Assembly: GCF_905475345.1 (NCBI RefSeq)
Contig: NC_066596.1
Location: 6,099,501 to 6,163,500 of the forward strand
Length of the DNA: 64,000 bases
Reading direction: 5' to 3'
From: Vespula vulgaris
Lineage: Eukaryota > Arthropoda > Insecta > Hymenoptera > Vespidae
Shown: positions 13,357 to 25,873 of the stretch, one piece after another
Position numbering within the stretch: position 1 is the first letter of the stretch
How the letters are laid out: every line of letters starts with the position of its first letter
Program-made: the position numbers and the translations under genes
The notes under the pieces: model-generated
Databases searched by the model: none
Told to the model about the DNA's origin: nothing
The model's input: the letters and a program-made list of their open reading frames with translations, nothing else

Positions 13357-15017
13357 AAAGGCGATATGTACAGTGTATATATTAAGTCGTACGATCTTTG
13401 CAAATGCCTGGATTGCTAAATAGGGTGTCCAAAAGGAATGTATATGTTAAACATATTTTTATATAAGAATGAATATATTATTTATAATTCGTTCATCTTT
13501 TAATTTTTTTTTATTTTTATTTTTTTTTCGTAATATAAAGCAGATAGTACCAAATTAAGCGCTTTAGGGTTGGTATATTAGATTGCGTATGATCAAATGT
13601 TAGATTTGATACTTTTTTATGTCGAAATACTTTGTCATTACATAATATGTATAAGATAACAGGTTTTTTGCGAAATTATCTAAGAAGCAGACAAATGTAT
13701 ATTTTTGCTACCATGATTGGAGAAAAAAAAAAGAAGTATTGTCTAAGTCATACATTCATTCTGAACACTCTAAAAAATTTGACCATTTAGTAAATTCTGT
13801 ATTATCACAGAATATCACAGACTCCATTAACTGTCAAAAATATTTGAAATTACATTATTATTATTATTATTATCTTTTTTGTTGTTGTTGATTTTGTGAC
13901 CTAAAAAATTTATGTACATATGACGACGTTTGTTGTATTTATTAATTTTTAAGAAAACTTATGTTTGGTTGATATTACTTATCATATGATTGTTTGATTC
14001 GATATAAATATTTAAAAAGTATCTTTGTGAGATTGTAACTGAGAACATGATTGACTGTAGTTATTTTTTTTTATGTACATATTGTATATAAAATTTAAAA
14101 TCGTAGCATTAGACAATTAAGTGTTTAATTTCTACTGCAAATAATCTATAAAAAATATCTAACAATTATCACTTACATCAACGTACTATATTTCCTTATA
14201 TAACTTTAATATAAAGACATTTTTCCTTAATGTTCTAAACGTGTGTAATAGTCTTTATGTTCTTCCATATTTTAGGTAAGAATAAATGAGTCTGTTTATT
14301 GTGAGATAATTATCTTCATTAACTATAAATAAGAGTATATTGTCAAATGATTTAGAAAAATGCAGAAAGAATTGATCGCTATAATTGATAATAGAAATAT
14401 ATAATACTTCTTTACAATATCAAAATCGTAATTGTTATTCAAACATTTAATCTGAAGAACCTTTGTTTCGTATATTCCTATAGTTTGTATAAAAAGCTAA
14501 CTTTACAAATTTGATAAAATAAAACTTATCAACAAATATTTTTTTATTGAATATATCTCTTGTTCCTTAATTTTTCACAGTACAATGGTACAAACTTTTT
14601 TAATTTAATTATTAATCAACTCAACACGCGCGGTAACGTTCAAAACATTTATTCATATTAATTTTCTTGATAATTATTACAGTCTTCGCGTTACACAATC
14701 ATGCATTTTGCCTCTTAAAATATTACATGTTACATTGTAACATGACAAATGATACAATACTATTACATTAAACAGTATTGAATCATTGAGTTTCAACTAA
14801 ATGTGAAATGAATATAACTGAAAAAAATTCAATCGATAACATAAATTAGAACGTATGCACAAGCGTAAAGGTGTGTTAATCATTGAAAATTTTGTTACTT
14901 TAGATCCATTTGATGTAATCATAGTAAAGTATAATTTGATATATGATGTATAATCATATATATAAATCTGCATTGATTCTACAATTTTGATCTTAATGAA
15001 ATGAATTTGTATTTTAT

Positions 15018-15020
<3 letters not shown>

Positions 15021-15064
<44 letters not shown>
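15021..15064. repeat. (GA)n microsatellite
   Basis: Uninterrupted GA run of about 44 bp between the convergent genes CNEP1R1 and RPRD1. Confidence 0.95.
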
Positions 15065-15067
<3 letters not shown>

Positions 15068-15799
15068 GAATCGTTTTATAATATAGAATAAAAGTATATG
15101 CTTCAAATATATCATGATGGAGGAACAATTTATTTTTAAGACGTAATATATGTATCTACAAGTGCTTATTTGTAATAAATAAAAGTTTTTTGTTAATTTT
15201 TCATAGGTATCAAGAAAATTTATAGTAATCTGGCACGTCTTTGAGAAGTCAAAAAATATTTTATACATATGAGTGGATTAATACAAAGTGAATACGTTGG
15301 AAGAACTGTTTTAATGAAAAGTTTTATTTTCCTTAAAAAAAAGAAAAGGAAAAAAAGAAAGAAAAATAAACAACACTATTATTTTGTACATATATAATCT
15401 AAAATTTAAAATTAATGGTACAATATGGTTATATTTCACAATAAATTAATCTAGAAAATTTGCCAGATCACTAAAAATTATCTTACCGTAAATAAAATTT
15501 AATGAGAGAAGACATTAATCCATTACCGTAAAGAAAACAATTGAGAAAACTACAGAGCAACAGTTTAACAACTAATACTTTTTTAACATAGCAATAAATT
15601 TTTCATTTCAAGTTTCATTGTTTTTTTTTTTGTCGTGCATTATTTGATAATAACAGTTTATCGGAGATTTATATCTGTAAAGTATCTAATTTATAAATCT
15701 TCTTTCTTTCTTCTCCTTCTTATTTCTTTCTTTCTTATTTTTTTTCTCTTTTTTCTTTTTTTTTTTTTTTTTTTTTTAATCGATGAGTTATTAATAGCT

Positions 15800-15805
15800 T
15801 TTATT
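15800..15805 (-). terminator. Candidate poly(A) signal of RPRD1
   Basis: AATAAA on the minus strand, about 160 nt downstream of the RPRD1 stop codon. The hexamer is common in AT-rich DNA, so use is only likely by position. Confidence 0.35.
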
Positions 15806-15961
15806 GTGTGTTATATTTTTTGAAAATAAAATGTCATATGCGATTCCTTTCTATCACAATTGATGAAGCCAGCTTAAAATGATTATACATTTGTACTGCA
15901 TAAAATTTAAATGAGAATCGAAAATTCTTGCAATGGTCATGCTTCATCATCAAGTATTAGA

Positions 15962-18370
15962 CTAATGCATAGAAAATAAGTCACCAGCTGAAGGAAGTGG
16001 AGCAAGGCCTCCTGTTACATCTGGTAATTGTGTCAAATCTGGTAAATTAGAAATATGCGATTTCACCTCTGATCTAACGGCACAGACTTTCTTTAATTTT
16101 TCTTTGTAATCCTAAAGAGAAAAAAAAAAGAAAAAACACGAATAAATAGATCAATAGATTCAAGAAATTAACAAGACTTATTTTTCAATATAATTTTTTT
16201 TTTATATATAAATTTAAAAAAAATAAGAAGAAATATACCTCCAGTGTTGTTTGTGCCTGTTGAAGTAATTGTCTTTGTGCTAATGTGTAATCTCTAAGCA
16301 TAGTTAATAATCTTCTTCTATCTTCCATTTCTGCCTGCAATCTTCCGTTATAATCAGCTAACAAAGCTGCAGCTTCATTAACAGCTATGCTCAATTGATC
16401 AGCTGCAGATCTGTCTGCAAGATTTGCCAAAAGCGATACTTCTGAAACTTCTGGTGGTAAGGATGCGATACGTTCTCTAACACCAGCATCCGACGATGCT
16501 GTATTTTCTAAATCCTGAAATATAGAAGGCCTTTTATTAGTATATGCCTTCAGAGTCTTTCCTTTTGGAAGTAGATACGTAGTACGAACTACGTTCAACT
16601 AAAAATATAAAATTTTTGCGGATATAAATAATAGGACATACACACATATTTGATATTCATGATTAAGCAAACTGAAAGTTTAACTTTTACAATAGAATAG
16701 ATCATTTCTATCTTGAAATAAGGCAGAAAGGAACAATAAAGAAATAAAGAAGGTAAATATATATATATATATATAGTTTGGAAACTTGCACGATTATTTA
16801 TCATTGGATTTGGATATATTGTAATGTGAATAATAATATCACATTAGAGAGAATATGAAAATGAATGCATGCATTTAATGTATCTTATGGACTCAACATG
16901 TATTTTTCTATGAATATAATAGTTTATTAGCGATGATACATATTCCGCACGATTATTTCTTTGAAAATTAACATTAACCATTAAAGCTTTGATTAGTTCC
17001 TCTGTTTCTGGTGGATCACCAGCTGGAGTACGCGGACTTAACGTCACGTGAAGTTCTTTGGTACCATCTACTTCAACTTCAGTCTCTGATTTCTTCCTCT
17101 CCTTTTTTTCCTTCTAAAAAATATAACAAAGTACAATGTAATATATCTTTCAAATAATTTCTATAATAATAGTGTACATAATTCGTCGTTACCTTGTCTA
17201 GATCAATTTTTGGTTTCTTTTTCGGCGGTGGAGTACCCGGGTCTTTAATAGTGTCCAAGAAAGCTGCTTTGAATTCCGCTATTTGAGCTTTATCATAAAC
17301 ACCTCTCTCTTCCCAAATTTGTAATAGCCTATTTAATCTTTCCCTTGTTTTCTCATCAAATCCTTTCATATGTTCAAACGCTTTTGGTAATACTGTTTCA
17401 AATTCTTTGCCAAATTCTGGACCTTTCTTTTTACTATTCTGGATAACATCATTTGCCAAATACATAAACATTAACTTACGATTGTCCTTCACTGGAAAGA
17501 TGTATAAGTTTAAAAATATTTTAGGATATCAAAGAAAATTCTTCAAAAGCGAAGTACTATTAAGAAAGGCAATTTTTTAATAATTATATATATATATATA
17601 TATAAATAACGAAATGTTAATATTATAGAATTAAATCATACAATTATATTTTCAAAATAAAAGCAACAATTTTAAGTGATAAGATAAATGCATGATAATA
17701 AACAAATTATTTAACAATATAGAAAACAAAAAATATACTTCATCAATATTTTTTTTCCTTATATCCAATTTCTATTTGACATAATCGAAGAAGAAATTAT
17801 GGATATTTAAAAATGGATCTATCAGAATTACACGAAATCAATCTATAACTGATGATTTAATGGAGAAAGAAAAAACGAATTAAAAAGAGAGAGAAAAAAG
17901 AAAAGAAAGAGAAAAGAAAAGAAAAAAAAGGAAAAAAAAATATGCAAGAGAAACCAAGAAAAGAAAAAGAAAAGAAAAATGCACAAGAAGTGTTAATTAA
18001 ATGTTTGAAAAAATTCCTCAATGATTACGTGCGTGAAGCAGGAATTTTATTTTCTAACCTAAAAATCATCGATCGGCAGTATTAATTGTTAACACGTTTC
18101 AAAGAGTATTTATAATTAATATTGACAATGTATTGTACATATCTATTGCAATTAAACGTTGCAATATTTTTAATAAGTGAAAAGGGGAGGAAGAAAAAAA
18201 AAACCTAACGGTAACATACCTTTGCACATCTCCCTGAACCAGACTTTTACGATGGTCGGGTGATGTTTTCTGTGATGTATTAACCAAAGTGAAAGTGTTT
18301 GGATGCTTTGTTGTGAAGGATTTAAATCCATTAGTCTCTTGACAAGAGCACTTTCTGTAAAACCTGTCAT
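15962..18370 (-). CDS. RPRD1: RPRD1 (regulation of nuclear pre-mRNA domain protein 1A/1B)
   Basis: Five coding exons, in transcript order 18220-18370, 17193-17491, 16979-17113, 16239-16514 and 15962-16111, join in frame with GT-AG introns. They encode 336 residues (human RPRD1B is 326). Residues 1 to about 135 form the CID: SLWLIHHRKH near the start, then YLANDVIQNSK and LLQIWEERGVY. A basic linker PPPKKKPKI follows, then the C-terminal coiled-coil region about 185-305 (EELIKALMDLENTASSDA, RIASLPPEV, LLADYNGRL, MEDRRRLL). The end is the conserved VTGGLAPLPSAGDLFS. The family (p15RS/CREPT, yeast Rtt103 relatives) dimerises and binds the phosphorylated CTD of RNA polymerase II, recruiting phosphatases and affecting Wnt target transcription. 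The start ATG begins MTGFTESAL, aligned to human MSSFSESAL. Divergent from iPLA2-VIA, with 565 bp between start codons. Confidence 0.95.
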
Positions 18371-18935
18371 CTTTCTTTAGATGACACTTTCGTCAACGAA
18401 AAATGTAAGAAAACTCTTCTAAGGCTTTTGTATGCATGTATTCTTGTACCGAACGGTGACGAATACTTCTTTCGATTTTTCTTCTTATTTTAATGGCCTT
18501 GAAGATAGTAGCGACATCTTTGATTTTACTTACATAGATGGCGTTAAACGAAAATTAAAATTAGACATTCTTATTATTGTTATATCTATGGTGATACGCA
18601 TTGACCAATAGATTAACGTTCCTCAAAAAAAATTTCGTATATTGAGTTAAAGATTATTGTTATAAGGTTTGTATGATTTTGTGTTTTAAAAACAAAGACA
18701 TATGTTGGTATCACTGTATCAACTAATGTATCAGCTGTGACGAATGTTACGGTTGACTTTTCCCATTTTTGCGAGGTTACAATTTAATATCGGTACTTTA
18801 CCCTGCATTGCATCATTATTTTATCATGATTAAATCAACTTACGTAACGATTTAAGGGTTAAACCGATGATATAAAATTTAAACGGATCTCGACTTGGAG
18901 ATCGAAAAGTTACAAAAAAAAAGAAAAGAAATATC
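18371..18935. promoter_or_regulatory. Bidirectional promoter region of RPRD1 and iPLA2-VIA
   Basis: Only 565 bp separate the two divergent start codons, and this sequence is free of long microsatellites, unlike its surroundings. Both 5' UTRs and both promoters must lie here unless upstream exons exist. No TATA box is convincing. Bidirectionality is inferred from arrangement. Confidence 0.55.
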
Positions 18936-19347
18936 ATGACTTGGCTCGGTACGATCGCTAATAATGTGTTACGGAATATTGTTTTTACGGTTCCTCCACC
19001 TAATATAGTTTTAACTGTCAAAACCGATCAATATAGTAATCGGCTTATTCATTGTCGAGAGGATGGTATTGTGTTATATAGACCTGGGGATAAGGGTATT
19101 GAAAATAAATATGAGATCATACTTCATAGACCCTGCACAGAAACGTTGGATCAAGCTTATAGGTATATTATTACTATTATTATTATTATTATGATTCGTT
19201 CTATATTTTCGTTCAGATAGTATAATAACAAATTTTATATCCTTGTATTTTTGTAGCTTGTATCGAACGGACGATATGATAGATGGTGAAACACGTTTCT
19301 TGATATACAAAGATAAAGTTCCTGTTTTAGTTCAAATATCACGCGAG

Positions 19348-19412
<65 letters not shown>

Positions 19413-21552
19413 AAGAAAGAAAAAAATGCTTTTTAACAACAACGATTGTAATACTATTAAAATATAAATCATATTATAATTTTTTTTAAAGATGAGCAAT
19501 GTAAGCAAGATACAGAGATTATGCGACACTCTAGTAGAACATCCGACATGGACGTTGGCGCATTTAGCTGCTCATTTCGCTCTCTACGAGGCATTTAAAA
19601 ATACGGTGGTAAATAGTCAATTGAATAGCAGCGACTTAGACACAGGAGTATCGCCGTTACAGGTAGCAGTACAAACAAAAAATTTACGAACCGTGCAAAT
19701 GCTCAAAGCTGCTAATAGTTCGTTGGAACATACGGACAAGCAAGGGAATACGGTGTATCATTACGCAGCTACGTCAACCAAAGATATTATTTTAACGATC
19801 AAAGGTTTATCCAATAGTTTGAATAGTCGAAATAATGACGGTTATACCCCGTTACATATCGCTTGTATGAACGACGAACCCGAATGCGTGAAGGCTCTCT
19901 TGTTAATTGGAGCAGACGTTAATATTCCACCATCAGATGGACAACCTTCTAGTCCAGGATACGTAGGCGACTTTTTACATAATAAACCTAATGTACTTTA
20001 TTCGGAAGATATGAGATTCGGTGGTACGCCCTTGCATTGGTCTCACAGTAGACCGGTTGTGAATGCTTTAATCGAGCACCATGTGGATATAGATGCTGTC
20101 AATTTCCAAGGACGTACAGCTTTACACGTTATGGTAATAAGAAAACGTTTGGATTGCGTGGTGGCTTTGTTGAGTCACATGGCTTCCGTGAACAAAGTCG
20201 ATCAAGACGGTAATACTCCATTGCATTTGGCGGTCTCTTCGGGCACAATAGCTGTGGTGCAAGTTCTCGTTGGGTTTGGAGCTGACATCAATGCAAGAAA
20301 TTGGAAGTCGGAAACACCAAGACACATGGTTAATCTTAATAACAGCGATGGCCAGAAGATACTTTACATCTTGCATGCCGTTGGTGCTCAACGTTGTCAA
20401 TCCGACATGAAGGACTGTAATTTAGGATGTAAATACAATGAGAATTACAACGGGATTATACCGAACGAAGTGCCAAGATCCGTTCCACGTACTACCTTGG
20501 ATCAAATGTTACACGTATCGGGTATGGAAACAATGGCATCATTGGAAAGAAGGAAGATGAAAGGTGGAAGATTGTTGTGTCTCGACGGTGGTGGAATACG
20601 TGGTTTGGTATTGATACAAACCTTGTTAGAAATCGAGTCGATCTTGAAGAAACCAGTGATAGAATGTTTCGATTGGGTTGCTGGTACGTCGACCGGTGGA
20701 ATCTTAGCTCTTGGTTTGGCATCGGGAAAATCATTGAAGGAATGTCAAGCTTTGTATTTCCGTATTAAGGAAGACGCTTTCGTAGGTTTCAGGCCGTACA
20801 ACAGTGAAGGTTTAGAGAATATATTAAAAGATTGTTTAGGTCCGGAAACAGTAATGGCTGACATAGACAGACCTAAATTAATGATAACAGGTGTATTGGC
20901 CGATCGCAAACCTGTAGATCTACATCTTTTTCGTAATTACGAGTCACCTAGTGAATTATTAGACGTCCCAAGGAATACAGATTTCAAAGCCACGTTATCA
21001 CCCTCGGAACAATTATTATGGAAGGCTGCACGTGCAACTGGCGCTGCTCCCTCGTATTTTCGTGCTTTTGGTAGATTCCTCGATGGTGGACTTATTGCTA
21101 ATAATCCGACATTGGATGCCATTACTGAGATACACGAATATAATTTGGCCTTGAAAGCAGTTAGACGAGAATCCGAAGTCGTACCATTGTCATTGGTTGT
21201 TTCTTTGGGTACCGGTTTGATACCGGTTGAACCATTAACCGATATAGATGTATTTAGACCAGAAGGTTTATGGGATACAGCTAAAGTAGCCATGGGTATT
21301 ACTGCTTTAGGATCTTTACTCGTAGATCAAGCTACTGCTAGCGATGGAAGAGTTGTTGATCGTGCTAGAACCTGGTGTTCTATGATAGGTGTACCGTATT
21401 ATAGATTTAGTCCGCAATTAACAATGGAAGTAGCCATGGATGAGAAGAAAGATGAAATATTGGCGGACATGATATGGACAGCTAAGGCCTTTATGCATGC
21501 CAATAGAAATCAAGTTCAGGAATTAGCTGCTGTTATTAATCGAGACGCGTAG
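18936..21552 (+). CDS. iPLA2-VIA: Calcium-independent phospholipase A2 (iPLA2-VIA, PLA2G6 family)
   Basis: Three coding exons (18936-19162, 19257-19347, 19492-21552) encode 792 residues (human long form 806). Residues 1-106 are the N-terminal domain. Ankyrin repeats run from about 160 to 405, for example DGYTPLHIACMNDEPECVKALL and DGNTPLHLAVSSGTIAVVQVLV. The patatin-like lipase domain has the oxyanion-hole motif LDGGGIRGL (about 470-478), the lipase motif GTSTG with the catalytic Ser506, and the DGG with the catalytic Asp637. The dyad is intact. The C-terminus (DGRVVDRARTWC and beyond) follows the family. The enzyme hydrolyses the sn-2 acyl chain of glycerophospholipids. In animals it acts in membrane remodelling and mitochondrial health, and human PLA2G6 defects cause neurodegeneration. 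Oddity: everything from residue 107 lies in one 2061-bp exon. The 144-bp intron before it is largely a TA repeat (19355-19407). Confidence 0.96.
19355..19407. repeat. (TA)n microsatellite in iPLA2-VIA intron 2
   Basis: About 53 bp of TA repeat within the 144-bp intron between exons 2 and 3. The repeat makes up over a third of the intron and so affects its length. Confidence 0.95.
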
Positions 21553-22415
21553 ATTTTTATTCAGAATCCGGGAGTTTATTTTTTGCTCTTTCTTTCTGTC
21601 TTTCTTTCTTTCTTTCTTTTCTTTTCTTTTTTTGCATCGTTTATCTATTAACGCGTTTAATATATTTATGGAAGCGTACATTTTTATTTTTATTTTATTT
21701 TATTTTATTTTATTTATTTTTTATTTGGTTTGTTTCATATACATATATATATATATATATACATATACATCGGTGAAAATATCGTTACTTTGATCGAATT
21801 GGTTTATTTATTTATTTCTTTCTTTTTGTTTTTATATTAATTGCATACGAATTATAATATGTATCTAACGATATTTGTTTTCTTTTTTTTCTTTTTCTTT
21901 CTTTTTTTCACTTGGCATATTCATTCGGAAAGATATTTCTTGAATTTTATTATCTCGAATATTCGTTTATTAAAAATATCTCCGGTACAACAATTGAGAT
22001 TAATCGTTTAAATAGTTCGTGCATTGTCAAAATGTAATTTATTCAAAAACAAAAAAAAAAAAAACAAAAAAAAACAAAAAAGAAGAAAGAGAAAAAAAAG
22101 ATAGATCTTACATACTTTCATTAATTTTTTTCTTTCTTTCTATCTTTCTTTCTTTACTTTTCTTTTTTTTTCCCTTTCGAGAGAACTTTACGATCATATC
22201 ATTTTAACGCACAGTTCGTTTACGTTACGTTACAAAAAAAAAAAAAAAGAAAAAAAGAAAAAAAAAGGATCGATTGATTAGTTAAGAGAGGTAAGAAAAA
22301 AAAAAAAATATATTGTGATCTCTCTTTTTCTCTATTACACACGTAGTATATAGATAGATAATTTAATTTTTTATATTAATCCTTTTGTATCTTTCGTGCG
22401 TTATATTATATCATA

Positions 22416-22421
22416 AATAAA
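22416..22421 (+). terminator. Candidate poly(A) signal of iPLA2-VIA
   Basis: AATAAA about 860 nt past the stop codon. Many AT-rich alternatives exist nearby, so this is one plausible choice only. Confidence 0.25.
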
Positions 22422-22521
22422 TATAAAACGTAGAAAACGTAGAAACGTTTGAGAGGTCTCGTAGAAAATGTTTCAGGGAATATAAAATAACACGATTAGA
22501 TGATATTTACGAATTGTGTAT

Positions 22522-22527
22522 TTTATT
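22522..22527 (-). terminator. Candidate poly(A) signal of SoxE-a
   Basis: AATAAA on the minus strand, about 1.1 kb past the SoxE-a stop codon and on the far side of the GA and TA repeats. Confidence 0.25.
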
Positions 22528-22622
22528 GGAAATCCATGCGGATAGAATAAATACAGAAAATTGAAAATGAAAAAAAATGGAAAAAAAGGAGGAAAATAAA
22601 AAACAAAAAAAAAGGAGATAAA

Positions 22623-22625
<3 letters not shown>

Positions 22626-22692
<67 letters not shown>

Positions 22693-22740
22693 GGGAGGGA
22701 GAAGGAAGGAGGGAGCGTGAGAGAGAGAGAGAGAGAGAGA
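22626..22740. repeat. (GA)n imperfect microsatellite
   Basis: A perfect GA run of about 55 bp followed by GGGA/GAGG variants and a second short GA run. Lies in the presumed 3' UTR of SoxE-a. Confidence 0.95.
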
Positions 22741-22886
22741 TAAAGATATCTAAAGAAATATAAAGAAATATAAAGAAATATAAAGAAGATAAAGAAAGAA
22801 TGATTATTAGAAAGGAAAAAACAAGGGTGTTGAATTTATTTTTTTTTTTAAACTTTCCATCATCCATCTTTTTCCTTCTATGATAT

Positions 22887-22940
<54 letters not shown>

Positions 22941-23127
22941 AATTGATTATTATTCTATTGATAATAATAATAATAATAATAATAATATTAACAATAATAA
23001 TTTAGCTGTCTGCGATGATCTAAAAGTTTAAAAAATAAGAGAGAGAGGGGGAGGGATTTAGGGGGACTAGAACGAACACACTTGCCACTTGTCAATCACG
23101 ATAATAAAAAAAGAAAAAAAATATTTT

Positions 23128-23131
<4 letters not shown>

Positions 23132-23185
<54 letters not shown>

Positions 23186-23212
23186 TAATAATGATAATGA
23201 TAATAATAATAA
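23132..23212. repeat. (TAA)n microsatellite
   Basis: TAA trinucleotide array with some TGA interruptions, about 80 bp. It is the same motif family that encodes poly-Asn in the nearby Sox exons. Confidence 0.95.
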
Positions 23213-23606
23213 ATCGTTAATATAAAGAATAAATATATCAATGATAAATCTAATGATCGAAGAAAAATCATTTTGGATTATCGATGACAGCACGATGATG
23301 GACACGATTTAGCATTTTTATATAGGGAATTTTTAAAACCAATATTCCGATCATAAAATTTTCAAATCGTCTTATATATATATATATATATTTTTTTTGC
23401 GTGCTTTTTCTTTTTTTTTCTTCTCTCTAAATCGTTATCATACACCGATGAAATTTTCGAAACGTTTTCGAAATCGTTTTCGTTTAGTTTGGTTTCGAGA
23501 AAGAAAAAAAAAATTTGAATTGCTTCTAAAAAAGAGACAGACAGAGACAGAGAGAGAGAGAAAGAGAGAGAGAGAGATAGAGAGATAGAGACAGATAGAT
23601 AGATAT

Positions 23607-24129
23607 TTATCGTGGACCCATGTAATAAGGTGCCTGAGACATGGTCGCCGATATATATGGATAAAATGTATGGGGTGTCATGGTTTGAGCTTGATAATCA
23701 TTTTCTTCTTGTACCGTGTACGTTTCAGTTATATTCGGATAATATTGTCCGTGTATACAGGCATAAGATTTCCCATTGGTAGTCATAATATCGTTCGGAT
23801 ATTTAAAACTTTCGTTGTAACTTTTGACATCGTTATATTTCGGTATCTCGTAAGATTTTCCATCCGGCGATTCGGAATATTTCGAGATCGTTTCGTTATA
23901 TTTACCGAGAGTGACAATCTCGTGAGACTTGTTCGTAGAAGGAACTTGATGATGATGGTGATGATGATGATTATGATTGTGATGATATTTCATCGTTTCG
24001 TGACATTTAACGTCGTTAAAATTTTTCATGTTGACATCGTATTTGCTCGTGGAATCATAACTTTTGCTCGTATTATTATTATTACTATTGTTATTGCTAT
24101 TGCTATTGCTATTGCTATTATTGTTATTG

Positions 24130-24164
<35 letters not shown>

Positions 24165-25808
24165 GTGATGATGTAAATGATGATGATGCAAATGATGATC
24201 CATAGGATATTTGATCGTTTCGTTTATGCTCCAGGATCCTCTCGATAAATCGTAAGTTGGTTTTGTATCTTGATACGTTGGTCTATCGTAGATCTTTATA
24301 TTATCGTTCTCGGTATATAAACGAGCGTAATTACAATCTGTCGTAATTGGAACGTTCGTTTCCAACGGCGTTACAACCGACGATAATCCACGATTTATCG
24401 GATTAACCAATTGCTCCTCCGATTTTGGTTTTCTACGTCGTGGCTGATACTGAAATATTCGATCGATTAATCGAAATTCGATTTTGAAATTAACATGTAA
24501 ATTGATAATTTGATTCGATTAGTTCGAAAACCTTGTAATGTGGGTGTTGTTTTTTATGGGCATTCCTAAGTCTCTCAGCTTCCTCGATGAATGGTTGCTT
24601 CTCGCCATCGCTTAAAATTCTATTGAAGAGGAAAAAAGAAAAAAACATTGAAAGAGAAAAGAAAAAAAAAAAGAAAGGAAAAAGTACGTCCTGTTGTTTT
24701 TTATTTTCTAATCGATTGCTCTTGAAAATAATTACCTCCATAATTTTCCCAACGTTTTCGATAATTCAGCATTATGCAATTGAGGATACTGATCGGCCAA
24801 TCTTCGTCTTGCTGCTTGTGCCCAAACCATAAACGCGTTCATCGGTCGTTTCACGTGTGCGCTTCTACGACTCCCGGCTCGGGAAGTAACTGGAAGTAAC
24901 GTCCAGTCGTAACCTAAACGAAAATGATATTATTTTTTTTTATTCGATCTAAAAAAACAATTAAAAAAATGTTTATTCATAATTATTATATCGACGCCTG
25001 AAATCAGGCATCATTTCATACTTGTCGATAATTAAAGAATCATTCGATTACCGACCGTACGTCGATAAGAAAGTTTTCGAAGTTACCTTCACGCCTGTAT
25101 GTAGATAAACAAATTTTCTATTATATACCTGACGGGAGGGTTGCCTATCGCGAGGCACTTAAAAAAATATTGATCAACAGATGGCGCTCGCGATCGAAAT
25201 TACCGACGTTGTAAAGAGTGTTGCCTGCATTACAGGCGAATAAATAAGAGTAGAAAATGATTGGACGTAATAGACGCACATATCGAGGCGTAAAAATTTC
25301 CAAAAAGATTTGTGATTTTTTAGTTACGTTCTCAATATAATTGGATTTTTCTTTCCTTTTTTTTTCACGACGTAAAAGAGAACACGAAAGAAAAGAAAAG
25401 AAGAAAGAAAAGAAATCCTCGCAATCATATGGAAAAAAGGAAGTGAACAGAGCCAGAAGCTTTGCTTAGCTCTGTAAATATAAGGTGGACCGGAAGCCCG
25501 GTCTCCCTCTTTTCTTGTCACCTGCGGAATTAGATCGTAAATGAGCTAAACGAGATAAAAATGATAAAAATCTGTATATTCTCCGTCTTGGTTTCTTATG
25601 CCCAATGTGAAATACGTGAAATTTATCATTTTTTCTTCTTTTTCTTTTTCTTTATCCTTATATACTATATATATTCATCTTAATATATACCGACTAACCC
25701 ATATATATCTTTGACGTCGGAAATGCGATAGCAGTTTTATGTCTCTCGAAAGTTTTACTCTTAAGAATTGTCGAGCATGGTGGTCTTTATCGGTTCTTAT
25801 CATACTAA

Positions 25809-25873
<65 letters not shown>

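Larger units (their letters stand above)
13357..15961. other. Convergent intergenic stretch, CNEP1R1 and RPRD1 3' ends
   Basis: No gene seen. This AT-rich DNA must hold both 3' UTRs. An AATAAA at 14281-14286 could serve CNEP1R1. A TTTATT at 15800-15805 (AATAAA on the minus strand), about 160 nt past the RPRD1 stop, could serve RPRD1. A GA microsatellite lies at 15021-15064 and a long T run at about 15755-15778. Confidence 0.5.
21553..23606. other. Convergent 3' region between iPLA2-VIA and SoxE-a
   Basis: No gene seen. It is presumed to hold both 3' UTRs. AATAAA at 22416-22421 (plus) and TTTATT at 22522-22527 (AATAAA on minus) are candidate poly(A) signals facing each other about 100 bp apart. 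Repeats: GA at 22626-22740, TA at 22893-22936, TAA/TGA at 23132-23212. Confidence 0.5.

Noticed and set aside
13412..13440. TAGGGTGTCCAAAAGG in the CNEP1R1 3' region as a mariner end
   Set aside because: It resembles a transposon terminus but no inverted partner was found nearby. The same applies to ACAGGATGTCAAAT at about 11519.
20937..21293. Minus-strand frames over the iPLA2-VIA exon
   Set aside because: Antisense shadows of a well supported coding exon. The plus frame has intact lipase motifs.
23670..24176. 168-residue plus-strand frame over the SoxE-a last exon
   Set aside because: It is the antisense shadow of the Asn/His repeats (read as poly-Ile and poly-Met).
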